64,000 bases of DNA. Source: Lysinibacillus irui. GTDB lineage: Bacteria; Bacillota; Bacilli; Bacillales_A; Planococcaceae. The translations under genes and the position numbers were made by a program. The DNA lies in assembly GCF_028877475.1 (NCBI RefSeq), contig NZ_CP113527.1:303501-367500 (forward strand), given 5' to 3'. The notes beneath the pieces are model-generated. The model was not told the origin of the DNA. It saw only the letters and a list, made by a program, of their open reading frames with translations, and searched no databases. This document shows positions 34,720 to 43,276 of the stretch, piece after piece (position 1 is the first letter of the stretch; every line of letters starts with the position of its first letter).

Positions 34720-35151
34720 ATGTCACAGGTTCTTGCCATTCCAAGACCGCTAGTTCGATTAAATCAATGGACTATTCTTTTAAGTGTGATTTTTACATGG
34801 ATAACCGGAGTTACATGGCTATTAGTTATTCCTCTTGCTGCAAATTTACTAGGCCTTTTATTCAACTATAACCCAATTATTCGCGTTGGGAGGCTGTTTT
34901 TAAAAAAAGCTCCTTCTGCCTATATACCAGAGGATGCACAACAACAGAAATTTAATTCCAGCATTGCTAGCTTTTGTTTAGCAGCCGGTTTAATAGGATA
35001 TCTATTAGATTGGCAGGTCCTAGGCTATATCTTTACTGGTATGGTTGCAATAGCCTCATCCATCGCAATTGCCGGTTTTTGTATAGGTTGTTTTCTTCAT
35101 TTTCAACTGAAGCAATGGCAATATCGACGTTCGTTAAAAAAATCTTTTTAA
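34720..35151 (+). CDS. DUF4395 membrane protein
   Basis: 143 residues: AIPRPLVRLNQWTILLSVIFTWITG (first helix), a second helix to residue 50, a basic loop, two further helices, and the C-terminal GFCIGCFLHFQL. The early Arg-Pro motif and late CxGC motif are the DUF4395 pattern. This family is often encoded near thiol-redox genes, but here the neighbours are fhuF and a Fur promoter. Function unknown. SD GAAAGGTAGGG. Confidence 0.82.
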   Translation: MSQVLAIPRPLVRLNQWTILLSVIFTWITGVTWLLVIPLAANLLGLLFNYNPIIRVGRLFLKKAPSAYIPEDAQQQKFNSSIASFCLAAGLIGYLLDWQVLGYIFTGMVAIASSIAIAGFCIGCFLHFQLKQWQYRRSLKKSF

Positions 35152-35178
35152 AAAAAGAAAAAAATTATTAGATAATTG

Positions 35179-35218
35179 TTGACAATTTAATTGATAATGA
35201 TTATCATTATCGTATAAA
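35179..35218 (+). promoter_or_regulatory. Fur-box promoter with no protein gene downstream
   Basis: GATAATGATTATCATTATC at 35193-35211 is identical to the site at 1698-1716. Possible cores are TTGACA (35179-35184) with TATCAT (35202-35207) at 17 bases, or TTGATA (35191-35196) with TATAAA (35213-35218) at 16 bases. The second repeats the geometry of the oxidoreductase promoter. Both place the operator inside the promoter. Confidence 0.82.
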
Positions 35219-35382
35219 GATTATTCCTCCTCTACAATACAGTGTAGAGAGGATGAACTTTAGCTACTTTTCTCCAGAAGTTTGCTAGTTCATGATTACG
35301 CTCCTAAAACCCCCCTCATTTTTTGGGAACGTGAAAATCTCAGACGACTCATTCTAATTTTAGAATGGAGTCGTCTTTTTTT
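35214..35382 (+). ncRNA. Candidate Fur-repressed small RNA with C-rich segment
   Basis: A transcript of about 160-170 nt is bounded by the Fur promoter and a strong terminator. It would fold into a first hairpin (stem 35225-35253, with the CTCTACA/TGTAGAG core), a second hairpin (35255-35291), an exposed stretch with ACCCCCCTC at 35309-35317, and the terminator stem. C-rich single-stranded segments that pair with Shine-Dalgarno sequences are the working part of Bacillus FsrA, also a Fur-controlled RNA. Frames inside are 11 and 21 codons and have no usable SD. Identity with FsrA is not shown, since size and synteny differ. Confidence 0.5.
35342..35382 (+). terminator. Strong terminator of the candidate small RNA
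   Basis: A 9-bp stem AGACGACTC/GAGTCGTCT continues as ATTCTA/TAGAAT with one bulge and a four-base loop, then six Ts. Confidence 0.9.
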
Positions 35383-35543
35383 GAAAATCATTGCGCATTG
35401 TTGTAATTACTATGGCAACCACTAGAGGAGTTATTCATCACTTAGAAGATTAACACGGAAATGTGCATCTTGGTTCTTGATCTGAATTGGAAGAACGACG
35501 ATGACATCTGTGACCAACGAAAACTTCCGCCCACAGTGAAATG

Positions 35544-36506
35544 TTACGAAGAAGTAGTTTGCTGAACAGCGTTTTTTCTCCCAAGTATCATTGTATAGTA
35601 ACTATGTAGTAACATGCCCACAATGATGACACCAAGACCTGCTAATGCAAGCGGGTTAGGGAAGGCAATTCCTAATAATAATACTTCACCGATTATAACA
35701 AAAAGAATTTCAGTTGATTGTGTAGCCTCAACTGCAGCTAATTTGCCTTGATGGTCTCTTACGCGGTCTGTTGCGATAAAAAATAATATGGTTGCAATGA
35801 CTCCAGAGCTAATGCCAACAAGTAACGATTGGAACATTTGGCTTGCTGAAGGCAGGCCGACAGTAAATATGGCATAAATAGCCATGATGATCCATGCTGG
35901 CAATGAAGCAATCGTCATGCCTAGTACACGCTGAAAGGTATCGATCCGTCCCCCACAAACTTCCATCATCTTGCGATTTCCAAGAGGGTAAGCAAATGCT
36001 GCGACGATGACAGGTAAAATACCAAGCATTAAACTTCTAAATGAAACGGATTGTGCCTGCGGTATTTGTATTAGCAGAATACCTACTAAAATGACACAAG
36101 AAATAAGAAGAGAAATGAAAGGGATTTTTTGGCGCACTGTTTTACCAGCAATAACTGAAACGAAGAGGGGAGCTAATAATACACCAGCAACAATAGTAAA
36201 TTGCCACGTGCCAGATACGAGCCAACCTGGACCAAATGCTGCAGCAAATGTTAATGGTGCATAGAATAAGACAAATCCCACGAAGCTCCAAAGTAGCCAT
36301 GCTATAGGCTGTGCTTTCATTTCTCCAGATAAATGAGTAAAGCCTTTCCGATAAAAAACGATGATGAGTAAGAAGGGTAGCATGAAAAAGTATCGAAGTG
36401 ACGCACTCCATAGCCAGCTACCACCTTGCATTTCCATTGCATGATTTAAAATAAAGGTCACGGCAAAGAAAAGTGATGCTAAAATGCCTAATGCAATTTC
36501 TTTCAT
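35544..36506 (-). CDS. EmrE-like multidrug resistance efflux transporter family protein
   Basis: A 320-residue, ten-helix DMT-type protein. It has an N-terminal ALGILASLFFAVTFILNHAME, a charged loop FYRKGFTHLSGEMKAQP, and C-terminal VIATILFFIATDRVRDHQGKLAAVEATQSTEILFVIIGEVLLL. It matches the 'putative multidrug resistance efflux transporter' family rather than EamA proper. Substrate unknown. The SD is AGGTGATTTT. Confidence 0.85.
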   Translation of the reverse strand: MKEIALGILASLFFAVTFILNHAMEMQGGSWLWSASLRYFFMLPFLLIIVFYRKGFTHLSGEMKAQPIAWLLWSFVGFVLFYAPLTFAAAFGPGWLVSGTWQFTIVAGVLLAPLFVSVIAGKTVRQKIPFISLLISCVILVGILLIQIPQAQSVSFRSLMLGILPVIVAAFAYPLGNRKMMEVCGGRIDTFQRVLGMTIASLPAWIIMAIYAIFTVGLPSASQMFQSLLVGISSGVIATILFFIATDRVRDHQGKLAAVEATQSTEILFVIIGEVLLLGIAFPNPLALAGLGVIIVGMLLHSYYTMILGRKNAVQQTTSS

Positions 36507-36711
36507 AAAATCACCTCAATTTTAGTTTTAGATTCTTTTATGTAATTAGAAAATTCAGTAATTAATGCTGAAAAAATTACGAAGAAAGGAAAAAACCTTT
36601 CTTCGTAACTATAACATTATCAATTATGTCCCATCGAGTCCAGATTTTTTTGAGTTTAATCAATCTGTGACATTTTAACAGGTGAGTGGGTGGATCACTA
36701 ATACATACCTA

Positions 36712-37941
36712 TTATTTTGCTTGTTGTTCAAATAGCTGAACAATTTCAATAATAACTTGTGTTGCCTTTTCCATTGTTTCAGCAGATACATATTCAAATT
36801 TCCCATGCATATTTTCGCCGCCAGCGAAAATATTTGGTGTTGGTAAGCCCATATAAGACAATTGTGAGCCATCTGTACCACCACGAATCGGCAAAGTATT
36901 AGGTGTAATATCTAATTTTTCCATTGCAGCACGTGCAATATCAACAATTTCTTTTACAGGCTCAATTTTTTCGCCCATATTATAGTATTGATCTTCAATT
37001 GTAATGCTTAAAGCATGTTCTCCAAATTGTGCTTGAATTTTAGCTGCAGCATCACGCATTAATTGTTTTTTCTCTTCGAATTTTTGGCGATCATGGTCAC
37101 GCACGATATAGGAAAGCTCTGTATGTTCAAGAGCCCCTTTAAAGCCCATTAAATGAATGAAACCTTCATAACCTTCTGTCTTTTCAGGAACTGCTTCAGC
37201 CGGCATTTCATTTTGGAAGGCAATTGCCATTGTAATAGCATTGACCATTTTATTTTTTGCTGAACCAGGATGTACACTTGTTCCTTTTGTAACAACCTTT
37301 ACACCTGCCGCATTGAAGCTCTCATATTGTAACTCACCAAGTGGTCCACCATCCATCGTATAGGCATAGTCTGCTCCAAAAGCAGCTACATCAAATTTAT
37401 GTGGCCCACGACCAATTTCTTCATCTGGTGTGAAAGCTACACGAATTTTACCATGTTTAATAGTAGGATTTTTAATGAGGTACTCCATTGCTGTCATGAT
37501 TTCAGCAATACCGGCTTTATCATCAGCCCCTAGCAATGTAGTACCATCTGTTGTAATAAGGGTCTGACCCACGTAATTTTTAAGCTCTGGGAAATCTGTA
37601 GGGGACATGACTAAATTTTCATTTAATTGAATGTCTCCGCCATCATAGTTATCTACACGCTGTGGATTTACATTGGTACCTGTATAGTCTGTAGCTGTAT
37701 CAACATGTGCTAAAAATCCGATAGTAGGTACATTTTTATCTGTATTTGCCTCTAATGAAGCAAATAAATAGCCATTTTCATCTAATGTAATCTCTGTTAA
37801 ACCAATCTCGGCTAGCTCATCTTTTAAAACATGTAGTAGGTCAAATTGCTTTTGTGTAGAAGGAGTAGTTTCGCTTGTGAAGTCTGATTGTGTATCAATT
37901 TTTGCATAGCGTATTAATCGTTCAATTACTTGTTCTTTCAT
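36712..37941 (-). CDS. pepT: Peptidase T (tripeptidase)
   Basis: A 409-residue M20B aminotripeptidase: [13 protein letters not shown] (first zinc His and Asp), [13 protein letters not shown] (bridging Asp), [15 protein letters not shown] (catalytic Glu pair), [28 protein letters not shown], and [25 protein letters not shown]. It removes the N-terminal residue from tripeptides in the cytosol. Length and motifs are normal. SD GGAGGCC. Confidence 0.95.
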   Translation of the reverse strand: MKEQVIERLIRYAKIDTQSDFTSETTPSTQKQFDLLHVLKDELAEIGLTEITLDENGYLFASLEANTDKNVPTIGFLAHVDTATDYTGTNVNPQRVDNYDGGDIQLNENLVMSPTDFPELKNYVGQTLITTDGTTLLGADDKAGIAEIMTAMEYLIKNPTIKHGKIRVAFTPDEEIGRGPHKFDVAAFGADYAYTMDGGPLGELQYESFNAAGVKVVTKGTSVHPGSAKNKMVNAITMAIAFQNEMPAEAVPEKTEGYEGFIHLMGFKGALEHTELSYIVRDHDRQKFEEKKQLMRDAAAKIQAQFGEHALSITIEDQYYNMGEKIEPVKEIVDIARAAMEKLDITPNTLPIRGGTDGSQLSYMGLPTPNIFAGGENMHGKFEYVSAETMEKATQVIIEIVQLFEQQAK

Positions 37942-38093
37942 AAGTATGGCCTCCTATTGTGTACGTTGATTTTTTTAGCGGGTGTCCAAAATTTGCTCAA
38001 AGAAGTTTGAGCCTTTGATGGATGTCACGGAATCGGGCTTTGTGCGATCACAAAGCCAGTTCCGGACGTAACTATGCCAAGTCATAATTGATA
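37942..38093. repeat. Intergenic region with two perfect-core hairpins
   Basis: Hairpin one: GCTCAAA (37995-38001), loop GAAG, TTTGAGC. Hairpin two at 38028-38064: GGCTTTGTG/CACAAAGCC with four-base loop CGAT and an interrupted lower stem GGAA/TTCC. Neither is followed by a T-run. They look like an interspersed palindromic element but only one copy is visible in this window. Confidence 0.4.
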
Positions 38094-38744
38094 TTATTGT
38101 ACCACTTTACTTCGGATTTCGGAATATTGAAGGATACTTAATGCAATAAACACTTGGGCGCTATAATAAGTCAGCATAATTACTTCATGTGAAAAAGCTA
38201 GTGGTGTAACAAATTTATTAATAGCTAAATAGGAATCGGAAGCAATAAATAACAGAGCCCCAATTATTGCAAATTTAGAGCCTGTTCTTATAGCTGTCCA
38301 GCCCATCGTTAAAATCACCGAAATATAGGCAATCACGGCAATGCTAAGAATTGTTTCACCTGTTTTCAAGACGGAACCTGCAATCCATATGGCCATGCAG
38401 ACACCGTAAAGTAGTAGCGTTATTTTAGCCCAGGTTGGTACTTTCTGTTCGTTTGTGGTAGAGAAAGCAAAAATATAAAAGACATGACCAATAAGAAAGC
38501 TAGTCAGCCCAATTAAAAACCACTGCAATGTATAGTCGCCAATCATACAAAAAATAAGCCCAATAATAATTAAAAGTTGGTATTTTTTAATATGTAATGG
38601 TTTTTGAACGGCAGCTAAAATAATGATTAACAACATTGGAATTACTTTAAATAGTAGTTTTAAACTTTCGGCAATATGGGAAAAAAGAAAAATATAATAA
38701 AGACCAAACAAGATTATGAAACCTATTAATATTTTTTTAAACAA
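38094..38744 (-). CDS. Lysoplasmalogenase (YhhN family)
   Basis: 216 residues, about eight hydrophobic helices. YhhN signatures include LKLLFKVIPMLLIIILA near the N-terminus, IIGLIFCMIGDYTL (acidic residue of the proposed active site), and IIGALLFIASDSYLAINKF (second acidic site). The family hydrolyses the vinyl-ether bond of lysoplasmalogens. In aerobic Bacillales the true substrate is uncertain. Confidence 0.88.
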   Translation of the reverse strand: MFKKILIGFIILFGLYYIFLFSHIAESLKLLFKVIPMLLIIILAAVQKPLHIKKYQLLIIIGLIFCMIGDYTLQWFLIGLTSFLIGHVFYIFAFSTTNEQKVPTWAKITLLLYGVCMAIWIAGSVLKTGETILSIAVIAYISVILTMGWTAIRTGSKFAIIGALLFIASDSYLAINKFVTPLAFSHEVIMLTYYSAQVFIALSILQYSEIRSKVVQ

Positions 38745-38875
38745 ATTTTTCAGCTCCTTTCCTTTTGAAATTCAATATTTATGGTAGAATTCCTTTCTGT
38801 ACAACGTATGTATGAAACTTTTTTAGTATGTAACCGTAAATAAGTAGACAGAAAGTTGAAGAGAGGATGAACCAA

Positions 38876-40555
38876 ATGACTAAGCTACTGATAGCTTCTG
38901 CAGTCATTGCATTAATCGCGAGTGTATTAGTAACACCGCTTATTACAAAGAAGCGAGAAGATGGTAAATCGAGAAAGGTGATCGGATATTTCTTTATTGG
39001 CATCTTTGTGCTAGGATTTTTAGCCACAGGTATCACACTATATGTAACAAAAATTGATGTAAATTGGCTTGTTTTTTGGCCAGCAATAATTTTATTATCG
39101 CTAGCAGGTGCTCTGCTTGCGAGTGGTATTGAACGGAAGATTAAAGGAATTTTATTTTTAGCAAGTTTAGGTGTAGCAGTTTATGTATTATCAGCACCTT
39201 TATGGAATGCTAATGATAAATTTAATTCTTCAGAAATGAAGGAAGAGGTTGAAATAAAACCTTTCGATGAGACACAAACACCTGCGAGTGTCCCACCAAA
39301 ATTTGCTCGTAATAAAATGAAAAAGGCATTCGGTCAAGTGCCAAATACTAGTTACTATGAGTTAGGACGTTTACAAATTCAAAAGGTGAAGGGTGAATAT
39401 GTTTATATCGCACCAGTCGAGTTTTCTGGGTTCTTTAAATGGATGAATGGTGATACAACACCAGGCTACTTTATAATGAGTGCTACAGATTCGGCGGATA
39501 ACCCTAAGTTTGTAAAAGAAGAAATGAAGTATGTCCCTTCTGCTTATCTAAATGCTAATTTAGAACGTCATATTCGCCTACAACATCCATTCCTTATTTT
39601 TTATGGGGATGTTCAACTAGAAGTAGATGATGACGGAAAGCCTTATTACATTCGTTCCTATGGTGAATTTATTTCAGCACGAAATGGCTTTGATGTGAAA
39701 GGGATTGTCTTAGTAGATGCACTGACAGGGAAATCAGAGGTGCTTAAACTGGACCAAATACCTGAATTTATTGATGGTGCAGTATCTCCAGAGACAGTAA
39801 GCTTACAAAATAGTTATTTCGGTAATTATGTTCATGGTTTTTGGAACAGTATGTTTGGTAAAAAGGATGTAAAAATCCCTTCCGATGAAGGAACAGAATC
39901 GAATGTTAGCCCAATTTTCGATGAGAAGGGTGATATGTATTACTTCACAGATTTTACAAGTCCTAAAGAAGGCGTAGATTCCATGCTAGGGTATTCCTTA
40001 ACAAATGCACGCACAGGAGAAGCCACATATTATACAGGGAATTTAGATTCAAGTTATATGGATTCACAAGGTAATTTACAAATTATTGAGAAGAAATTTA
40101 TTGAGAAAAAATGGACTGGTGAAATGCCAGTGCTATATAACTTTTATGGGGAAGCAAGCTGGCTAACAGCGGTGCTGGATTCCAACGGCTTTTTACAAAA
40201 CTATTTCATTGTGTCTGCTGCCAATCCTGAAATCTCCGTTTATGCTACTACTCCTAAGGAGGCACTAAAATTATATAAAACTGCATTAAGCCGTGGAGGA
40301 AATACAGTTGACGGTAGTTCAAATGCTGAGGAGAAGCAAGCTAGTGGGAAAGTATTACGTGTGTACAAGGAACGTTTAGGAGATTTTACGACAGTTTCTT
40401 TCTTATTAAACAATGGTGAAAATTATTTAGTCAGTGCTGAAACAGAACCTCTAGCCATTTATTTACAAGAAGGTGATGAGGTAATTATCACGTATGGTGA
40501 TACAGGGGAACAGTTCTTACCAGTTCGATCCCTCATCATTAAAGGGTTACAATAA
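38876..40555 (+). CDS. Membrane-anchored protein with large extracytoplasmic domain, unknown
   Basis: 559 residues. Three to four N-terminal helices (about 3-22, 36-57, 64-84, 90-110) are followed by roughly 440 residues that should be outside the cell, with VPNTSYYELGRLQIQKV, HPFLIFYGDVQLEVDDDGKP and a C-terminal small beta-domain (GKVLRVYKERLGDFTTVSFL). I do not recognise a family or catalytic motif. The two-part layout resembles sensing or assembly proteins. I chose ATG 38876 because GAGAGG lies nine bases upstream; ATG 38867 touches that SD. A terminator follows. Confidence 0.75.
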   Translation: MTKLLIASAVIALIASVLVTPLITKKREDGKSRKVIGYFFIGIFVLGFLATGITLYVTKIDVNWLVFWPAIILLSLAGALLASGIERKIKGILFLASLGVAVYVLSAPLWNANDKFNSSEMKEEVEIKPFDETQTPASVPPKFARNKMKKAFGQVPNTSYYELGRLQIQKVKGEYVYIAPVEFSGFFKWMNGDTTPGYFIMSATDSADNPKFVKEEMKYVPSAYLNANLERHIRLQHPFLIFYGDVQLEVDDDGKPYYIRSYGEFISARNGFDVKGIVLVDALTGKSEVLKLDQIPEFIDGAVSPETVSLQNSYFGNYVHGFWNSMFGKKDVKIPSDEGTESNVSPIFDEKGDMYYFTDFTSPKEGVDSMLGYSLTNARTGEATYYTGNLDSSYMDSQGNLQIIEKKFIEKKWTGEMPVLYNFYGEASWLTAVLDSNGFLQNYFIVSAANPEISVYATTPKEALKLYKTALSRGGNTVDGSSNAEEKQASGKVLRVYKERLGDFTTVSFLLNNGENYLVSAETEPLAIYLQEGDEVIITYGDTGEQFLPVRSLIIKGLQ

Positions 40556-40560
40556 AAAAA

Positions 40561-40597
40561 CAAAAGACGATCTTAGGATAACGAAGATCGTCTTTTG
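40561..40597. terminator. Bidirectional terminator
   Basis: Arms CAAAAGACGATCTT and AAGATCGTCTTTTG are perfect, with A- and T-rich flanks on both sides; it lies between convergent genes. Confidence 0.9.
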
Positions 40598-41023
40598 TTA
40601 TGTCGATTGTTTTTGAATGGAGGTAAGCATTTTGCCTCTATGGTTCATAAAAAGTGTCCTTGCATGGTCATTTAAAGTAAAAATTTGTTGTACATAGTCT
40701 TGTAGCAATCTATCTTCATATTCAAAAGAATGATCATCTTCATTTTCTAAAATATAGGATAATAGAAGTGCATGTAAGACAGCCACCTCTAGATTTTGGG
40801 TATTTGTAATAAACTTCAAATTTAGAATAGAGGTGTGGGAAACAAATTGATTAACATAATCAATAGCATTTTTATACAGTGTCAAATTAACACGTGGCTC
40901 TAACCGCTTTCTTAGCTCGGTGCACGCATTATTTAATTCTTCTATTTTTAAAAATAAACCTCTTACACTTCTCTTATGCTGTTGTTCTAAGGTATGAGCA
41001 AGATGTTTATTGATATGAGACAT
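40598..41023 (-). CDS. Helical hypothetical protein (141 aa)
   Basis: A soluble, probably all-helical protein: HLAHTLEQQHKRSVRGLFLK, KRLEPRVNLTLYKNAIDYVN and a C-terminal HARTLFMNHRGKML. I chose ATG 41023, eleven bases after AAAGGAG; frames from TTG 41047 would put the SD inside the gene. No family recognised. It is a stand-alone unit between a terminator and a 388-base intergenic stretch. Confidence 0.65.
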   Translation of the reverse strand: MSHINKHLAHTLEQQHKRSVRGLFLKIEELNNACTELRKRLEPRVNLTLYKNAIDYVNQFVSHTSILNLKFITNTQNLEVAVLHALLLSYILENEDDHSFEYEDRLLQDYVQQIFTLNDHARTLFMNHRGKMLTSIQKQST

Positions 41024-41411
41024 TGTTAGTAAAACTCCTTTCTTCAATAGGGTTCATTTATTAATATGAATGGAATAGCTGGAAATGGGAAGAGTCTTTT
41101 CGTTTAATTTGAAGCAGTCTTTACTCTATATATCGAGACAAAATTACTAGATTTAATATAGAAAAGTGATGACATTATGAAAAAAATGGGGTTATTATCA
41201 TACGATAGTAACCCCATTATGTTATTGAAAAAATCACTATTATAAAAAGAACGTTGGCAGGAGGGATTTTATTTCCGTTCCCCCAGCTTCAAACAATCAT
41301 GCTGCATTTACTAGCAGTAGTAAACAAAATCAATAAGTCGTTATGATACTGAATATAAATATTAGGTCTCTTGGTAGTTCATAGTAAATTACACTGAGCG
41401 TAATCAGTTAA
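41024..41411. other. Intergenic region with a strong palindrome
   Basis: No gene. Its main element is the 15-bp stem at 41185-41218. Confidence 0.5.
41185..41218. terminator. Strong palindromic hairpin, possible terminator of the nitroreductase transcript
   Basis: Fifteen base pairs (one G-T) with loop ATAC: left arm starts AATGGGGTTA, right arm ends TAACCCCATT. A six-A run precedes it, which would give the U-tail for minus-strand transcripts. It lies about 190 bases beyond the nitroreductase stop, rather far for its terminator. Confidence 0.55.
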
Positions 41412-42143
41412 TTACTTCCAATTAAATCCTTTTGTAGCTAAAAACTCTTTGATATGAGGACGACGTTGTTCGACTAAAAAATCAGCCATTTGTTTTGTCC
41501 AATTATCAATTTTTCTATTTGAGGATCGGTTATTATAATACATCTCCATTGTCTCATTATAAGCTGGTAAAAGCTCATCATACTTGTCTACATTGTATCC
41601 GTTTTCATGTAATACGGCAGACACAGGTAAGCGTGGTTTGACTTCATTGCGTCGTGCTGGTACGCCAATTGTTAGGCCGAATAAAGGAAAAACGTGATCA
41701 GGTAGATTAAATAATTCACTTATTTCGGAAGGATTGTTACGTACCCCTCCAATATAGCAAATTCCATACCCCATTGATTCTGCTGCGATCACAAAGTTCT
41801 GTGCAAACAACGATACATCAGCTACACCCACTAGAACATTTTCAGCAGAATCTGCAACTATGTCTACACCTTCTAGTTTTCCAGCCATTTGAAGACGCTT
41901 GAAGTCAACGCAAAAGACAAAAGCACCACCAGAAGTTTCATATTGACGAGGGTTACCAGAGAGTAATCCTAATTTCTCCTTTTTGTCTGCATCTGTTACC
42001 CATATTACACTATAGGCTTGGACAAAATGTGATGTGGCAGCCATTTGTGCTGTTGCAATTAAATCCTCGATGATTTCTCTTGAAATCGGATTGCCATCAT
42101 AAATACGAACCGAGGAATGGTTGCGTAATAATTCTTTAACCAT
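41412..42143 (-). CDS. NADPH-dependent nitroreductase/FMN reductase (NfrA type)
   Basis: 243 residues. The FMN-binding N-terminus is RNHSSVRIYDGNPISREIIEDLI, the central AATSHFVQAYSVIWV and AESMGYGICYIGGVRNNP are typical, and the C-terminus has the long helical arm RSSNRKIDNWTKQMADFLVEQRRPHIKEFL seen in NfrA enzymes. It reduces flavins or nitroaromatics with NADPH and is often stress-induced. It is transcribed alone. Confidence 0.9.
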   Translation of the reverse strand: MVKELLRNHSSVRIYDGNPISREIIEDLIATAQMAATSHFVQAYSVIWVTDADKKEKLGLLSGNPRQYETSGGAFVFCVDFKRLQMAGKLEGVDIVADSAENVLVGVADVSLFAQNFVIAAESMGYGICYIGGVRNNPSEISELFNLPDHVFPLFGLTIGVPARRNEVKPRLPVSAVLHENGYNVDKYDELLPAYNETMEMYYNNRSSNRKIDNWTKQMADFLVEQRRPHIKEFLATKGFNWK

Positions 42144-42258
42144 TTAAATATTCTCTCCTTTGTGTCTTATCTATATCATGAGCATAGCACGCTTTGTTGT
42201 CAAAATCGAATAAAGAGGGATTTGTAGTTATATTTAAATAGTTTGTAAATGTAAAACT

Positions 42259-42891
42259 TTATTTCTTTTTCTTAAATGCAGATGTGACTTTTGGCTCTGT
42301 GCCATTTACTAATCGTTTAATATTTTCAATGTGCAAAATAATCGCTATGCCAAATAGAAGGACAGCAATAACAGTAGGACCGATTCCAGGAATCCATAAA
42401 TAAGTTGCTGTACAAAAAACGAGATAAAACTCAAGTACTCCAACAATTAAATAGTTTGTTGCGAAAGATAAAATGACAAATAGAATAAGTGCAAATAAAC
42501 CTATTTTCCAATCAACAGCAAGTAAAATGCCAATAATGGAAGCAGTACCTTTTCCACCATTAAAGCCCATATAAAATGGGAAATTATGACCTAAAATAAC
42601 CCCTGCAGCCATCATGTAAGTTAAAAGCCATATTTGTCCTTCGGTTAAATGTATAGCATCTGCTAAATAAATGTGTGCGCCGATAATGGCTACAACACCT
42701 TTACCAATATCGATGAGAGCTACTAAAACGCCATATTTCCAACCTAGGGAAAGTGTAGCATTGGATGCACCAGCATTACCATGGCCAGCTTTTTTTAAAT
42801 CAACCCCAGATAAAAATTGTGCCACTTTAGAGCCGTGAATACAGCCAATTAAATATCCAACTAAGAGAAAAATAATCACGGCTTTTACCAT
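42259..42891 (-). CDS. plsY: Acyl-phosphate:glycerol-3-phosphate acyltransferase PlsY
   Basis: A 210-residue five-helix protein with the three PlsY motifs: GCIHGSKVAQFLSGVDLKKAGHGNAGASNA (a serine/arginine-type first loop, here S-K), GHNFPFYMGFNGGKGTASIIG, and the third loop before the last helix. It acylates glycerol 3-phosphate in the membrane using acyl phosphate from PlsX. The usual 'GSgNpGatNa' is seen as GHGNAGASNA. Basic C-terminus FKKKK. Confidence 0.92.
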   Translation of the reverse strand: MVKAVIIFLLVGYLIGCIHGSKVAQFLSGVDLKKAGHGNAGASNATLSLGWKYGVLVALIDIGKGVVAIIGAHIYLADAIHLTEGQIWLLTYMMAAGVILGHNFPFYMGFNGGKGTASIIGILLAVDWKIGLFALILFVILSFATNYLIVGVLEFYLVFCTATYLWIPGIGPTVIAVLLFGIAIILHIENIKRLVNGTEPKVTSAFKKKK

Positions 42892-43046
42892 AAAAATACT
42901 CCCTTCAAAATTTTTTCTAAAATAGTGTATGCGTTCATAGTACGTAAAAGAGCAGACAGAAGTTTCGGAAAAAATAAAATTTACATGTTGACAGAAAAAA
43001 ACTCTATGTTTATACTGTGTAACAACGATGGAAATTGAATCTCATA

Positions 43047-43163
43047 CTCTTATCAAGAGCGGCGGAGGGATAGGCCCTATGATGCCCGGCAACCAGTAAG
43101 TGATGAACTTACTAAGGTGCTAATTCCTACAGATTCTTACTTGGATCTGGCAGATAAGGGGAG
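43047..43163 (+). ncRNA. SAM-I (S-box) riboswitch
   Basis: The classical S-box order is present: CTCTTATCAAGAGCGGCGGA, GGATAGGCCCTATGATGCCC, GGCAACCAG, AAGGTGCTAATTCC, and ACAGATTC...GATCTGGCAGATAAGGGGAG closing P1. It senses S-adenosylmethionine and turns off the metY gene through the terminator that follows at 43180. Confidence 0.97.
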
Positions 43164-43179
43164 GAAAACTTGCAACCGC

Positions 43180-43208
43180 AACCCTCTTCTTAGCTGAAGA
43201 GGGTTTTT
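43180..43208 (+). terminator. Riboswitch-controlled terminator
   Basis: Ten-bp perfect arms AACCCTCTTC and GAAGAGGGTT with loop TTAGCT and a T-run. It is the expression platform of the S-box. Confidence 0.93.
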
Positions 43209-43276
43209 GTTTTCTACAGAAAAATCCTCCTCATCTCCGGTGCCATCGTAAAAAAATAACCATTTGGAGGTACACA

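Larger units (their letters stand above)
35152..35543. other. Intergenic region holding a Fur promoter and terminator
   Basis: About 390 bases without a convincing protein gene. The first 230 bases carry the candidate small RNA described separately. The rest (35383-35543) shows no feature that I can name. Confidence 0.6.

Noticed and set aside
35253..35357. 11- and 21-codon frames inside the candidate small RNA
   Set aside because: The first has an SD-like AGAGAGG with no spacer, the second has no SD and ends inside the terminator stem. Not counted as genes, though a dual-function RNA cannot be ruled out.
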